64,000 bases of DNA from Prinia subflava (Eukaryota > Chordata > Aves > Passeriformes > Cisticolidae): contig NW_026960610.1 of the NCBI RefSeq assembly GCF_021018805.1, forward strand, positions 930,001 through 994,000, given 5' to 3'. Below, one piece after another: positions 31,601 to 42,918 of the stretch. Both the position numbers and the translations under genes were made by a program. Position 1 is the first letter of the stretch, and each line of letters opens with the position of its first letter. The notes beneath the pieces are model-generated. The model was not told the DNA's origin. It worked only from the letters and a program-made list of their open reading frames with translations, and did not search any database.

Positions 31601-33646
31601 TAAAGTCATCAGCAGGATTGCAGAGTCCGATCGGAGCTTTCCACACTGTTGCAGCCATCCTAAGGAGCAGGTGCTGTCCCAGTTCATCATTCCACTGCAA
31701 ACAGTAGATGCCGAGTCCTTGTTCCCATAGGAACAGCTAGGAGTTCTCTCTGGTCAACCATCAGAAGGCAGAGAGGTGGAGAGTCTGCCACTGGCGTGCA
31801 AAGTCAGCTCTTTGCCCTCAGGGAAAACCTTCGGGAGTTTCCCGTTGTCTGAATCAGTCAGCTCAGCTGGCCAGTTCCCATTCCATTCAGGCTCCTCACA
31901 GGTCATGGCGAATCTTCAAACCAGGCCAGGGGGTGCATCCACCCCCTGCTCGGCCAGGGCACTATCCAATTCTCCTCTGACGAATCCAGCTTCCCGTCCC
32001 GGGGTGCAGTTTCCCCAAAAAACCCTCCCAGGATCCACCGGGGCGGTGCTATCTGCATATACAAATGCATATGCATTTGTCCTGGTCGCTGCAGAGGCAC
32101 TCCCGCTGAAGGAGGTAGTTACAAAGAACAGTAACCAGGCAATCAAGGCTGGAGCCACTTCTTTTCACATTTTAATGAGGTAGGAAAGTGTTGCCAGGCA
32201 ACTCCTCTTCAGGGCAGCTTCCCTCCCCACTCAAACTGGCTGGGGTGTGGGGGTTAAACAGGAAAAACCCCCATTCCTCCAAAAGGCTGGGCGACAGCAC
32301 AAACCGGGAGGAGGGGGGCCGCACTCCCAGAGCTCTCCCAACATGCCAATGTGTGCTCCGTGTTCTCCCCCGGGGGGGACGGAGCTGTCCCGCCACGGGG
32401 CTAGCACAGGGACAGCCCAGCCCTTTTTTTTTTTGACCGGGAAACTTGTTCATAACAAAAAGATATAATACTATAGAGGATAGCATGTCTGTAACAAACT
32501 GCAAGTCCTTGGCACATAAATTTAGCATTTTTAATTCTTTATTTAGTGAGTAGATGACCTGCATCTAGAAGTGAGGCAGGTCACCTGCATTTGATTGTGT
32601 CAGTGGCACACTTGGAACCAGAACTTGTTAGATTCCACATTCCAGTTGTCTTGTACCACATTCTTTGCTGGGAGGGGAAGGCTCACAGCTACTGTGCTAC
32701 TTTGATACAGAAATGCTGAAATTAAGAAAAGTAGCAGAAGTGTTATCTGAAGAACTGTCCCACACAAAGAAGTAGTAAAAATACTGTGGAAAGCTGTTGA
32801 AAAAATGTGGAAGGCAAATATTGTCTGTGGAGTCCCTTGTGCCCTTAAAAGTATTCCCAACTGCCTTGCCTTGGAAAAGTGAAGATTAAAGATACCCCTT
32901 CCACATGTAACAAAGGCTTTCCCCCCATGGTTCTTTGCAAACATTGCGCAATCTGCTCCCTGGGTGTTCCAATGTCCATCAGTCCCCCATGGTGTCCCCT
33001 TCCCCTGGTTCCCCATTGTCTGTGGGGCCTGGTGTCCAGTTTCTGTCTTCCCTATGGTCACTTGCCCCCTGGCCTGCCCTTTGTACCACCCACGAACCTG
33101 AGACACTATATAACCGAGAAAACCACATGACTTGTCCCTTTTTCAGCTCCTGATCTCTTTGGCACATGGAATTAACTTCGCTGGAACTAATCTGGTGGCT
33201 GAGGGCCTTCTACCTCCTTGCTTAAACTAGCCAGTAATGTGTGTGGATGTGTGGCTTGATTGCTTTGCCTGAATTCTTCTCAAGCGGTTTCTCCACTGGA
33301 GAGGCTGACTGCGATTTAATTAGGCTGCAGCTACACTCCGAAAAAGACACACTGTTACAATTGTCCTCTTATCAGTCAGCAGTGTGGGCACATGTAATAA
33401 CAAATATTGTTTCTTGTCCACCTGCTGTGGAAGATAATGACTTTGTGGTTGATAGCTTTCCCCTTCTAGCTGACAAATGTTGCAGTTTTTGCTTGAAATA
33501 ATATATTTTGTAGTGTTCTCCTATTTAACCTAGCTAATACTTCTGTACATATTTCCTTCTACAGTGAGAAGGTCAACAAAGGGATTGGTATTGAAAATAT
33601 CCACTATTTAAATGATGGCCTTTGGCATATGAAGACATACAAGTGA
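25420..33646 (+). CDS. MCTS1: MCTS1, translation re-initiation and ribosome recycling factor (six coding exons)
   Basis: Coding exons: 25420-25430, 26029-26181, 27599-27696, 28777-28910, 29934-30001 and 33565-33646. These total 546 bases, which is 181 codons plus stop, the usual length. All introns are GT-AG and the phases join without a stop. The product matches vertebrate MCTS1 almost throughout: [20 protein letters not shown] near the start, then the C-terminal PUA domain (about residues 92-171) and the end [12 protein letters not shown]. The protein acts in the cytoplasm with DENR to release deacylated tRNA from 40S subunits and to allow re-initiation after short upstream frames. A few residues differ from the human protein, mostly conservatively. 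Solo LTRs in introns 2 and 5 lie antisense. The gene appears functional by sequence. Confidence 0.95.
26489..27180 (-). repeat. Solo LTR, family LTR-1, copy 3, in MCTS1 intron 2
   Basis: Begins TGTTATAAATGCG and aligns with 472-1102, for example 'cagtgtcgagcccggggtcggcactgggtgaac' in its first third (shared in shorter blocks). The right end near 'cctcaca' is approximate. It lies antisense to MCTS1 and leaves the splice sites at 26181 and 27599 untouched. Confidence 0.7.
31521..32457 (-). repeat. Solo LTR, family LTR-4, in MCTS1 intron 5
   Basis: 937 bases. It begins TGACATGACTC, ends TTCATAACA and is flanked by the 6-base duplication aaaaga (31515-31520 and 32458-32463). AATAAA signals read on the minus strand near 31560 and 31575, so the element is antisense to MCTS1. 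A C-rich U3-like part lies at its right end. The short open frames at 31776-32183 and nearby are inside the LTR and are not genes. Confidence 0.8.
32464..33564 (+). other. Remainder of MCTS1 intron 5, no gene seen
   Basis: A C-rich stretch at about 32900-33150 contains 'actatataacc', like a U3/TATA segment. It may be an old LTR fragment, but I find neither ends nor a partner copy. The rest is ordinary intron sequence. Confidence 0.35.
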
Positions 33647-33790
33647 AACAACAGGAACTGTTACTCCAAAGGAATGCACTTAGATTAAATGTGGACTGCT
33701 TTGTAATTCCTTGTTTTTAATTTGACTGAACGTACGAATTATTTTGTTCTGTGGCTATGCTAAATAAATCAATTGAATGCAAAAGTACTG
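33647..33790 (+). terminator. MCTS1: MCTS1 3' UTR with poly(A) signal
   Basis: After the TGA at 33644-33646 the first AATAAA is at 33763-33768, giving a short 3' UTR of about 140 bases. Longer forms cannot be excluded. Confidence 0.65.
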
Positions 33791-34100
33791 TTAGGTTACA
33801 ATAATTTTCTAGATTTCTTTTTATTACAGTTATTTTGTTTTGTCTTAAAACTGAGTCTTCAGTGACTGAAGATATTTGATGAAAGATTCTGCATGGACTG
33901 TGAGTAGACTGTTTCAAATGGAAAGGAGGAAAAAGCCAAGAAATGTTTACATTTTTGTGCTGTTCTAAAAGTAATATAAAGTGTGTGTGAAATATAAATA
34001 TGGTTTATAAAACCTCTGAAGCATTTCAGATTTTTTCTTCTGGTTGACATCTTGTTAGTCTACCTAGTTTCTTGAATGTGGAGAAATCAGGTTTTCTTAT

Positions 34101-34522
34101 TGTAATAAGTTAGCCAAGACTCCATTATCTTCATGCAGGAAAAGCCAATTCTTTATTATCACAACTCATACAGTTTTTACAGACCTTGTGTGCAACTTTA
34201 ATTGGTTAATAGCTTTCTTTCCAATTACTCTATTGGTTAGTAAAAGATATTCTACTTGTCCATCAAATCTTTCTATTCTTAGATTGTTTACATATTTTCT
34301 TATTCTCATGGGACAAATCCCTTGTTATTGCAGGTGCATTTGTTTTTCAACCCAGGAATAGGTTGTTATGCTAACGAGTTTTCATACCAAGATTGTTTTC
34401 ACATGGGAACTCTCAAATTACTTAGAAGAAGTGACAGGCTAACTGGAAATTTAGCAGAGCAAGCCTGATTTTATGAGACCTTTCTTTTATAATTCTTTTA
34501 CCTGTCACGACATTTTCTGACA
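34101..34522 (-). repeat. Solo LTR, family LTR-5, downstream of MCTS1
   Basis: A 422-base unit starting TGTAATAAGTTAGCC and ending TTTTCTGACA, with the 4-base duplication ttat (34097-34100 and 34523-34526). An AATAAAG reads on the minus strand near 34152. There is no second copy in the window. Confidence 0.6.
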
Positions 34523-34526
34523 TTAT

Positions 34527-35224
34527 TTTTTAACTTATTAAGAACATTAACTTCATTTTACTTTAAGGATTTTCTCTTTTTATTATGCATTTATCTGTAT
34601 AGGATTTATGAACTCAGACTGATATGTCGATTAGAAATTCTTTTATGGTAGCTCATATCTGAAGACTCTATGTATGTTCAGATTTCTACCTGCCAACACT
34701 TTGATACTGCTCTCCTTCTAGTGGAGTTTCTATTAATGGTGGGCACACTACCAGTGAAGAGTGTGCCACCCTGGTCCCTGATGCTCTCTACTCCCTGCAT
34801 GCCACCTTATTTTAGGAGCAGAAACAAAATCACTGTTAAATAAAAGCATGACAGCAAAACATGTTTTTCAGTGTAGCCTGGAGCAACTTTTTCAGGCGGA
34901 ACTTGAAGAGCTCTCAGCTTGTGCACACTGCCACATGTCCCCATACAGCTACAGAATACGTTCAGGAACACTGTGTGTCTGACTGGATAATCCAGTCCTT
35001 TACTCAGCATATCCAAAGCTATGCCTATGGAAAAATGGAATACTGTAATAAATTAAGGAAACTTTTAAGGTCTACGACTCATGTCTCTGGAAGCATTTTA
35101 TTAATATTTTAAGTCTTTATTCTAACACATGCATTTTACAACAGCAGAATGTAACTTTGTGTGCCAGCACCTTGTCTTGATGCTGTTCTGCAGGCTTGGT
35201 TTCCCCACCCTGGGACCTTTACAG
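34527..35224. other. MCTS1-C1GALT1C1 intergenic host sequence, no gene seen
   Basis: Non-coding. It ends at the acga target site of ERV-D, and the same host sequence resumes at 54459. Confidence 0.45.
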
Positions 35225-35228
35225 ACGA

Positions 35229-36143
35229 TGATAGTGGAGGGTTAAAAAATGATTTCTGCATGGCAAGCGGCTAACTGCAGGTGGTGGGGAGCTAGAAGAC
35301 GCACAGCCTGAAACGTGATGCAGCCTGGCCTTGGAACAAACGTCAGCTTACTGCAGCTAGCATCATACTATTGTTTTAATCTAATCAGGTGTGACTCCAG
35401 CCCGGGAGATAATTGGGAAGCATTCTCTTAACCAAATCAAGTATAACTCAGGGTAAAGTATAGGTATGATTTGAGATAGTAACTAAGGATTAGGGGAGCC
35501 AGTAGCTAGGGGTGGGTGCTTGTAGTAGTGCATTTTTACACACAAACAAGTGTTTCTATATAAGGGAAAGAGTTTCAGCTTACCTTGAAACATATAAGGA
35601 AGTTAAACTAGAAATTTCTATAGCCTTCTCACTGTAATTGGTTCAGTGCCAGTACAGAGGCACTGATTGGACTTTGGAAGTATACCTCAAAGCCTGTTGC
35701 CAATTTCATTGGGCAAAGTGCCAAATAGCCCACCTAGGTCATTCAGCCTTTAAAAAAAGAGCACAAAAGAACTTAAGAGCTTTTTTGTAATGCCTTAGCC
35801 AGTGCAAGTGTCTTCTACACTGTGTTTGCCTTGTATTTTTTTGTTTTATAATGTTTATAACTTTTGTTGTTATTAAAACCTTTATTTTACAAAGCATGTC
35901 CAAAGAAGCTGTCTCGCTATTCATTTAGCCATTTCTCCGCAAGGCTGGACCCTTGGAAAGTATTGAGATCTTTCAACAGGTGCTAGTTAACGTATATGTA
36001 ACTTGAAAGTATGAAATCTCAAAGCAACTCTGTGTTCTGGGGCACAAGATTTGGGCGTCCCACCGCCCCTGTGTCCCCGCGTGCTCTAATAAAGAACCGC
36101 ATATGATCGCCATTGTGTGGTTGTATGTTTTCCTACGCTAACA
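35229..36143 (+). repeat. ERV-D 5' LTR (split by LTR-6)
   Basis: Starts TGATAGTGGAGGG and ends CCTACGCTAACA, with an AATAAAG at about 36088. Removing 35521-35984 leaves exactly 451 bases, the length of the 3' LTR at 54004-54454. Confidence 0.92.
35521..35978 (+). repeat. Solo LTR, family LTR-6, inside ERV-D 5' LTR
   Basis: 458 bases, TGTAGTAGTGC to CTTTCAACA, with the perfect 6-base duplication ggtgct (35515-35520 and 35979-35984). I did not assign its strand firmly; plus is assumed. Confidence 0.85.
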
Positions 36144-36146
36144 TTT

Positions 36147-36164
36147 TGGCGACCCAGGACAGGA
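36147..36164 (+). promoter_or_regulatory. ERV-D primer-binding site
   Basis: TGGCGACCCAGGACAGGA starts three bases after the 5' LTR. The first eight bases match Arg-type sites; I leave the tRNA open. A splice-donor-like AG/GTAAGG follows at 36282/36283. Confidence 0.55.
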
Positions 36165-36484
36165 CCTTGTGGGGGCAGCTAGGACCCCATGACCCGATCA
36201 CGCTGCAGCCAACACTGGGTGATTTTTCAGGGAGCCCATCGGCGCCGCAACCCTCACTGCTCACAACGACCCCTGGTGAGAGGTAAGGTTCTTTATTTTC
36301 TGGTCTGGGTGCCTACCATTAAGACGCAGCAAAAGCTACGCTTGGTTGGTGTGAGAGTCGGAGCCCGAGGGTCCCTGGTTTTGCTTCACAACCTTCGTCA
36401 AGGTCCTCTGTCAAGGAAGGGACTGTGTGCAAGGGGCTCGGCCTAACCCACGGTGTGTGTGTATACCAAGCATTGCACTGCAGG

Positions 36485-37004
36485 TGTGACTACTGGACTG
36501 GAGCTGGCTCCCATGGGAACTTGTACGAAGACAATGGACGGCTGGACAGCCTGTGCTTACCTGCAACCGGGTCCAGACCTGCTTGTCCCAGACCTGCTTG
36601 ATCTAAGCGGTTGCACCTGGTTCCCAGAGCAACGGGGCTCCTCACAATGACTTTCGGGTGCTCCCTCCTGATCCTGCCCACGTTGGCCAGGTGCCCCCCG
36701 CTTCTGAAATGACTATAAAAGCTTCCCCCTGTGACTCACACTTCGAGATCTCCCCACGGACAGAAGACGAATCCATTGGCCAGATGCCACGCCACGAGGA
36801 CGCCTCTGCCGTTGGTAGCTATATCCCCCTGCCCCCCTTTCCTCGCTCTGTATCCTATTTTTCCTTTCTCATTCCCTCTATGGCAAGTGTTGTTGGCACT
36901 CAATAAAGGTGCATTTGTTGTATGATTAAACTATTGTCCCCTCAAGTACTTTTTGCACTCTGAGATCACACGAATCTATCATGATTCCTGCTTGGATCGT
37001 GACA
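36485..37004 (+). repeat. LTR-like unit (LTR-7) in ERV-D leader
   Basis: About 520 bases from TGTGACTACTGG to GGATCGTGACA. A TATA-like 'gactataaaagc' lies near 36713 and an AATAAA at about 36902, followed by a T-rich region, so promoter and poly(A) order fit an LTR. There is no target duplication, so it may be an old insertion or a recombination product within the leader. Confidence 0.45.
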
Positions 37005-37108
37005 TTTGGGCAAAAGGAATTCCTGGTGGTATTGCCTAGGCAGCCATCTGTCAGACATCGCGAAAACATTGCAGGATCGGCATCTGTGGTTTTTAATGTA
37101 TCTGAAAT

Positions 37109-37330
37109 ATGGAGAAACTAAAAGGGTTAAAAGAGGTTTTGGGCAGCAATAAGGCCTCTATACCAAGTTCTTCTCCTTGGGGTTGTTTGTTGGCACGTTG
37201 GAAAGACGAAATTTCGGTCAGGAATTACAAAAAGCTAAATTGATTGAGTATTGTAATGTGAGCTGGCCAAAATATGCTTTGCCTGAAAACCAGAGCTGGC
37301 CACAGAACGGGTCTTTGGACTTGAAGGTTA
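37109..37330 (+). pseudogene. ERV-D gag matrix, N-terminal part
   Basis: The ATG at 37109 begins MEKLKGLKEVLG. The frame stops after about 40 codons, while matrix sequence with WPKYALPENQSWPQNG continues in another frame up to the ERV-E insertion at 37336. This is a frameshifted gammaretroviral matrix. Confidence 0.6.
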
Positions 37331-37335
37331 TTACA

Positions 37336-38155
37336 TGTCTTGGTTTGAAAGACAGGTATCTGCTAGGAAGGGGGCAGGACCTCCCTAGAGATGGAGAATT
37401 TGAATCCCCTCCCTCCAAGTTATTCTAATTTAGAAGATTAAAGGGGCTTTCAGACAGAGGTATGGGGATAGGAATAACAGTTCTTTACTAGTATATATGA
37501 CAAAACAACAAAAAAACAACTACAGCATTCATAATAAACAGAACCAAGAACCTTGAGGGCTTTCTTTCACAAAAAGGCCAGGGCAGTTTGATCTCGGTGC
37601 CCCTGCAGGACTCCGAGAGGCTGAGCTGGAACAGTGGAAAGTCCCAGGCTGGTGGATGAGATGAGGAGCTCTGTGCTGGTAGCTGGAGCAGCAGGGGTGT
37701 CCCGGCAGAGCTGGGCAGTGCAGGGCTACAGAGTAGCAGAGGAACCTCAAAGCTCCGAAGAAGCAGCGGTGGTGGGGGGAGGGCTGGAGAAAACGAGCTC
37801 AGGATTCCCGGGTACACAAGCAGATGACGGTAGATTTCCCAGGACGAGACGGAGGCAGAGTGATGGCCGTGAACTCTTCCTGCAGCGAGGGGCAGCTTGA
37901 CTGTCTTCCTCGGCGCTGAGAGCAAGAGTCCCAGACCCCCTCCCCCAGCTCTGTCTTTTTACCTTTCCCAAAGCTCGTTATCTCTCCCCTCTGAGGGACA
38001 CTCCCAGAGACTTAAAAACAATAGGTGTAGCCTTGTGCTGCCATGTCCTTCAACTACTCCCTTTTGTTCTGATTAAGTACTGTCATTAAGGTTTCTTGGA
38101 AACTTATGGGAAAAAATTCTGTAAGTGAAAAAAAAGGCAAATCTAACCCCCAACA
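37336..38155 (-). repeat. ERV-E 3' LTR
   Basis: On the minus strand it starts TGTTGGGGGTTAG and ends AACCAAGACA. It is preceded on the minus strand by an A-run plus 'tcggggtggataa', the polypurine region (38156-38180). The same family occurs as a solo LTR at 56262-57089. Confidence 0.9.
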
Positions 38156-38289
38156 TTATCCACCCCGATTTTTTTTCATACCAACCTATTACACTGAATT
38201 TAAACCTTTAAAAATATATACATTCATGCACTACCTAAATTATATACATATATACATACAGATATGGGTACAGACACGTGATGTGGGTA

Positions 38290-38831
38290 ATTCATCCTAA
38301 AACAAAGTCTCCTTGAGGTATGCATCTGGTCTCTCCATCCTTTTGCATCATCCACCAGGTGCATCCTGGTCCCTGAGCGAAGACAACCCCATGGATGGGA
38401 TTGTCTGTGCTGGAGGCAGAATTAATCCAAATAGTTTTTCCCAGCATACCTCTCATGTGTACTACTGGAACCTTATCTCCATCTGTTGTTCTCAGGGGCT
38501 CAGATTGGGCAGGATCTGCTCGGTTGGTGGAACCTCGAGTGTTCAATAACCATGTGGCCTTTGCTAAATTCATCTCCCAGTTCTTGAAAGTCCCCCCACC
38601 CAGTGCCTTCAAGGTGGTTTTAAGCAGGCCATTGCACCGTTCAACTTTCCCGGCTGCTGGTGCGTGATAGGGAATATGGTATACCCACTCAATGCCATGT
38701 TCCCTAGCCCAGGTTGCTATAAGGCTGTTCTTGAAATGGGTCCCATTGTCTGACTCAGTTCTCTCAGGGGTGCCATGTCTCCACAGAACTATCTTTTCCA
38801 GGCCCAGGATGGTCTTCCGGGCAGTAGCGTG
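38290..38831 (-). pseudogene. ERV-E integrase, core and C-terminal part
   Basis: The minus-strand frame has SDNGTHF (second catalytic Asp), then a Glu in AAGKVERCN at the expected distance, then the C-terminal domain to 38292. The N-terminal half lies beyond solo LTR-8 at 40057-40310. Frameshift and stops lie near 38620. Confidence 0.75.
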
Positions 38832-40051
38832 TGTCCTGGTTTGAGGGGAAGTGAGTTTTTTTCAAGAGGTTGTGGTCAAACCAATCAGTGGTCAGGTTTG
38901 AATGTTGCCATTTTTTAGTGGCCACTGAGGGGTTGGACATGCCTCCGAGGACACAAGGAGTTAAAAGCAAGGACTCTCAGAAGGTCTGTCTCTTTTGGGT
39001 TCCGGTTTCAGCAGGGAAACATCTCCTCTCCCCTGCTCAGCTGGCCGGGCTGAGGAGAACCACGCGGCCGAGCTGGCCCCGGGGGGGGGGGAAGAGAGTG
39101 AACAGGACTGGAGCTGAGCTGGCCTGCACCCTGCCGAGAGCCAGAAACTGTTAACCCTTTCTTGGCAGAAGGAAACTTTTTTCCCAGGCATTGATTCTCA
39201 TGGCTAGTGGTTTCAGAAGAGAAAGAAAAACAGCCTGAGACCGAGATAATAAAGCACAATTGGAAAGAACCCTATGGGCAGGGAATTGAAGAAGAGTGGC
39301 TTCTGAGCTGGACTTTTCTTGCGTAATGTTAGCCATAGACTGAACTCAAGTCTCTTTTGAACGTAAACTGCATTTGGGTAGATGCAGCTGCCTCTGCTTT
39401 TGCTACAGTGACTGGCACTTTAGGAGTGGAGCGAACAGAGAAGAGAGGGGGAGGGTGTGGTGGCACCCTCTGCCCTCAGGGAAATCCTGCTCTTGGAACC
39501 CTCAGCCCCAGGGGAAAAATGAGGAGAGCTCAGCATGCAAGCATCCTTAAAAGAGCCCTATATATAGCTTTGGCCCATGGACAGTGGTGAGAGCACTGGA
39601 CATGGAAAAGAGAGTGTCACCACGCCAACTTTCTCCAGGCGGTGCCACGGGTGACATGGAAACACATAAGGGGTGGACCCGTGTTTTCTGAGGAGCAGTC
39701 TGTGGTGCAAGAGAGACTCCTCTCTCCCTTGCTGAATTGAAGATTAGGGTTTTTTTGAGTGGTGATTGTTTGATTTAAAACCCAAGGGTTTGGTCTATGG
39801 AGGGTAACATGTAGGGGGTGGAAATTGGGAGAGGAGAAGAAATGTTCTGGGAAGGTTGCATTTCTGTTTTGTGTGTGTGTTTAGAGTTTTCCTTTCTATT
39901 TCTGTTCCTATGTAATGTAATAAAGTTTTGTTCTCTGTTTTCAAGTTTTAGGCCTGCTCTGCTCTGTTCTTGACCACATCTCACAGTAGCTCATTAGGAA
40001 AAACATACACTCATGGGTGCATTAACATCTGGCCAGTGCTAACCCATGACA
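38832..40051 (+). repeat. Solo LTR, family LTR-8, copy 1, inside ERV-E integrase
   Basis: 1220 bases, TGTCCTGGTTTGAGG to AACCCATGACA, with the 5-base duplication gcgtg (38827-38831 and 40052-40056). It aligns with 47190-48549, including 'catgggtgcattaacatct' near the end and an 'aataaagtttt' signal. A run of G lies near 39080. Excision would close the integrase frame. Confidence 0.88.
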
Positions 40052-40056
40052 GCGTG

Positions 40057-41100
40057 AGACACAGGGTAGGTTTCCAGCCATCCAGTGGTGGCTTCCACCA
40101 TGATCAGTACGTAGCGCTTGCTTTGGCGGATTTGGGGAAGGGCGATGTAGTCAATTTGCCAGGCCTCCCCATACCTATATTTGGACCACTGCCTGCCATA
40201 CCATAGGGGCTTCACTCGCTTGGCCTGCTTGATGGCAGCACATGTTTCACAGTTATGGATAACCTGAGAAATGCTGTCCATGGTTAGATCCACCCCTCGG
40301 TCTCATGCCCACTTATAGGTGGCATCTCTGCCCTGATGACCTGAGGCGTCGTGGGCCCATCTAGCTAGAAACAACTCTCCCTTGTGTTGCCAATCTAGGT
40401 CTATCTTTGACACTTCCATCTTGGCAGCTTGATCTACTTGCTCATTGTTTCGGTGCTCCTCATTAGCCCGACTCTTGGGGACATGGGCATCTACATGGCG
40501 GACTTTTACAGGTAGCTTGTCTACCCAAGCAGCAATGTCTTTCTATTCATCAGCAGCCCAGATTGGTTTTCCCCCACGCTGCCAGTTGGCCTTTTTCCAC
40601 CTTTCCAGCCAACCCCACAGAGCATTGGCCACCATCCATGAATCAGTGTAGAGGTAGAGCTTTGGCCACTTCTCTCTCTCAGCAATGTCCAGGGCCAATT
40701 GAACAGCCTTGAGTTCTGCAAGTTGACTTGATCCACCTTCTCCTTCAGTGGCTTGTGCAACCTGTTGTGTGGGGCTCCATACGGCTGCTTTCCACTTCTG
40801 GTTTATCCCTAGGATGCGACAGGAACCGTCAGTGAAAAGAGCATAGCAGGTTTCTTCTGCTTGCAGCTGATTATACGGTGGAGCTTCTTCGGCATGTGTC
40901 ACTTGCTCTTGTTCCTCTTCATCAAAGAGATCAAAGTTTTCACCTTCTGGCCAGTTGGTAATTACTTCTGAAATCCCAGGGCGATTTGGGTTTCCGATAC
41001 GGGCGCGCTGAGTGATGAGGGCAGTCCATTTGCTCCATGTGGCATCGGTGGCGTGGTGGGTAGAGGGAACCTTTCCTTTGAACATCCACCTTAACACTGG
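40057..41100 (-). pseudogene. ERV-E RNase H and integrase N-terminal part
   Basis: The minus-strand frame 41097-40543 encodes RNase H with FTDGSC, a Glu in QLAELKAV and an Asp in YTDSWMV, all three catalytic acids. Next, 40293-40039 gives the integrase start with CETCAAIKQAK and the first catalytic Asp in WQIDYIALP. Stops separate the two. Confidence 0.78.
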
Positions 41101-41103
41101 TAG

Positions 41104-42918
41104 TCAGGGTGCCAGGAGGAGTTGTGCTTCTGTGCCAATCACTTCTGAGGCAGCCTGGACTCCTTCATAGGCAGCCAAGATTTCTTTCTCTGTTGGGGTG
41201 TAGTTGGCTTGAGACCGCCTGTAGCTCCGACTCCAGAATCCCAGTGGTCGGCCCCGAGTCTCACCAGGCACCTTCTGCCAAAGGCTCCAGGACAGGCCGT
41301 GGTTCCCGGCTGCAGAGTAGAGCACGTTCTTCACCTCTGGTCCTGTCCCGACTGGGCCAAGGGCTACTGCATGAGCAATCTCCTGCTTGATCTGGGCAAA
41401 GGCTTGTTGCTGCTCAGGGCCCCAATGGAAATCATTCTTCTTATGGGTAACCAAGTAAAGAGGGCTCACAATCTGGCTGTAACTCAAGAATGTGCATTCT
41501 CCAAAAGCCTATGGCGCCTAGGAAAGCTTGCGTTTCCTTCTTGCTGGTCGGTGGAGACATCGCAGTGATTCTATTGATGACCTCAATGGGAATCTGAGCC
41601 GCCCATCTTCCCACTTTACTCACAGGAACTGGATCTCCTTGGCAAGTCTCTTGACTTTGCTCTTTTTGATGGCAAAACCAGCACCCAGGACAATCTGGAT
41701 GATCTTCTCTCCTTTCTCAAACACTTCTCTTGCTGTGTTCCCCCACACAATGATGTCATCGATGTAGTGTAGGTGTTCTGGAGCCTCACCCTTTTCCAGT
41801 GCAGCCTGGATCAGTCCATGACAGATAGTGGGACTATGCTTCCACCCCTGGGGCAGTCGGTTCCAGGTGTACTGCACGCCCCTTCAGGTGAAAGCAAACT
41901 GAGTCCTACATTCTGCAGCCAGAGGAATGGAGAAAAATGCATTAGCGATGTCGATAGTGGCATACCACTTTGCTGCCTTGGACTCCAGCTCGTACTGGAG
42001 TTCCAGCATGTCTGGTACAGGGGCGCTCAGTGGTGGAGTCACTTCATTCAAGCCACGATAGTCCACAGTTAGTCTCCATTCTCCATCAGATTTCCGCACA
42101 GGCCAAATGGGGCTGTTGAAGGGTGAGTGGGTTTTGCCGACCACCCCTTGGCTCTCCAGCTCTAGGATCATCTTGTGGATGGGGTTCACAGCATCTCGAT
42201 TTGTCCGATACTTCCGGCGATGCATCGTTGAGGTGGCAACAGGTACTCGTTGCTCTTCTACCTTCAGGAGTCCTACTGCAGATGGGTTCTCTGATAATCC
42301 AGGCAAGGTGTTCAATTTCTTAATGCCCTCTGCCTCCACGGCAGCTATTCCAAAAGCCCATCTGAACCCCTTAGGGTCTTTGTAATAGCCATTCCTGAGA
42401 TAGTCCATGCCTAGAATACTCAGACCCTCTGGGCCAGTCACAATCGGATGTTCCTGCCACTCCTTCCCAGTCAGGCTCACCTTGGCTTCCAACAGAGTCA
42501 ATTCTTGTGATCCCCCTGTCACACTGGCAATGGAAATAGGTTCTGTTCCCTCATGTTCTGATGGCATTAGGGTACACTGCGAACCAGTGTCGACCAAAGC
42601 TTTATATTTCTGTGGCTCTGATGTGCCAGGCCATAGAACCCACACAGTCCAAAAGACTCGGTTTTCCCGTGCCTCTTCCTGGCTAGAGGCAGGGCCCCTC
42701 CAGCACCAGTTACTACTCTCTTCCTGTGCATACATAGTAGAGGTTCCTTCAAGGGGGTCTGACAGAGCATCCTCATTTCTGTAATACCTGACAGCCTGGT
42801 CATGGGAGGCTGAGGCTACCTTCATTCTAGTGGAACCCCCTTGGTTAGTGTTTCTCTCCTTGAGCTCATGCACCTGTGCTGCTAGAACAGAAGTGGGTTT
42901 CCCATCCCACCTTCCCAT
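41104..42918 (-). pseudogene. ERV-E protease and reverse transcriptase
   Basis: The 42918-41884 frame has protease with LVDTGSQCTLM, then RT fingers and palm with SPFNSPIWPVRK and the first catalytic Asp in ATIDIANAF. A TGA interrupts, then 41877-41620 continues with LPQGWKHSP and the YIDD active site. Two further frame pieces (41623-41441 and 41487-41104) carry the thumb and connection. At least three disruptions. Confidence 0.82.

Noticed and set aside
31776..32468. Several open frames on both strands
   Set aside because: They lie wholly inside the solo LTR bounded by the aaaaga duplication.
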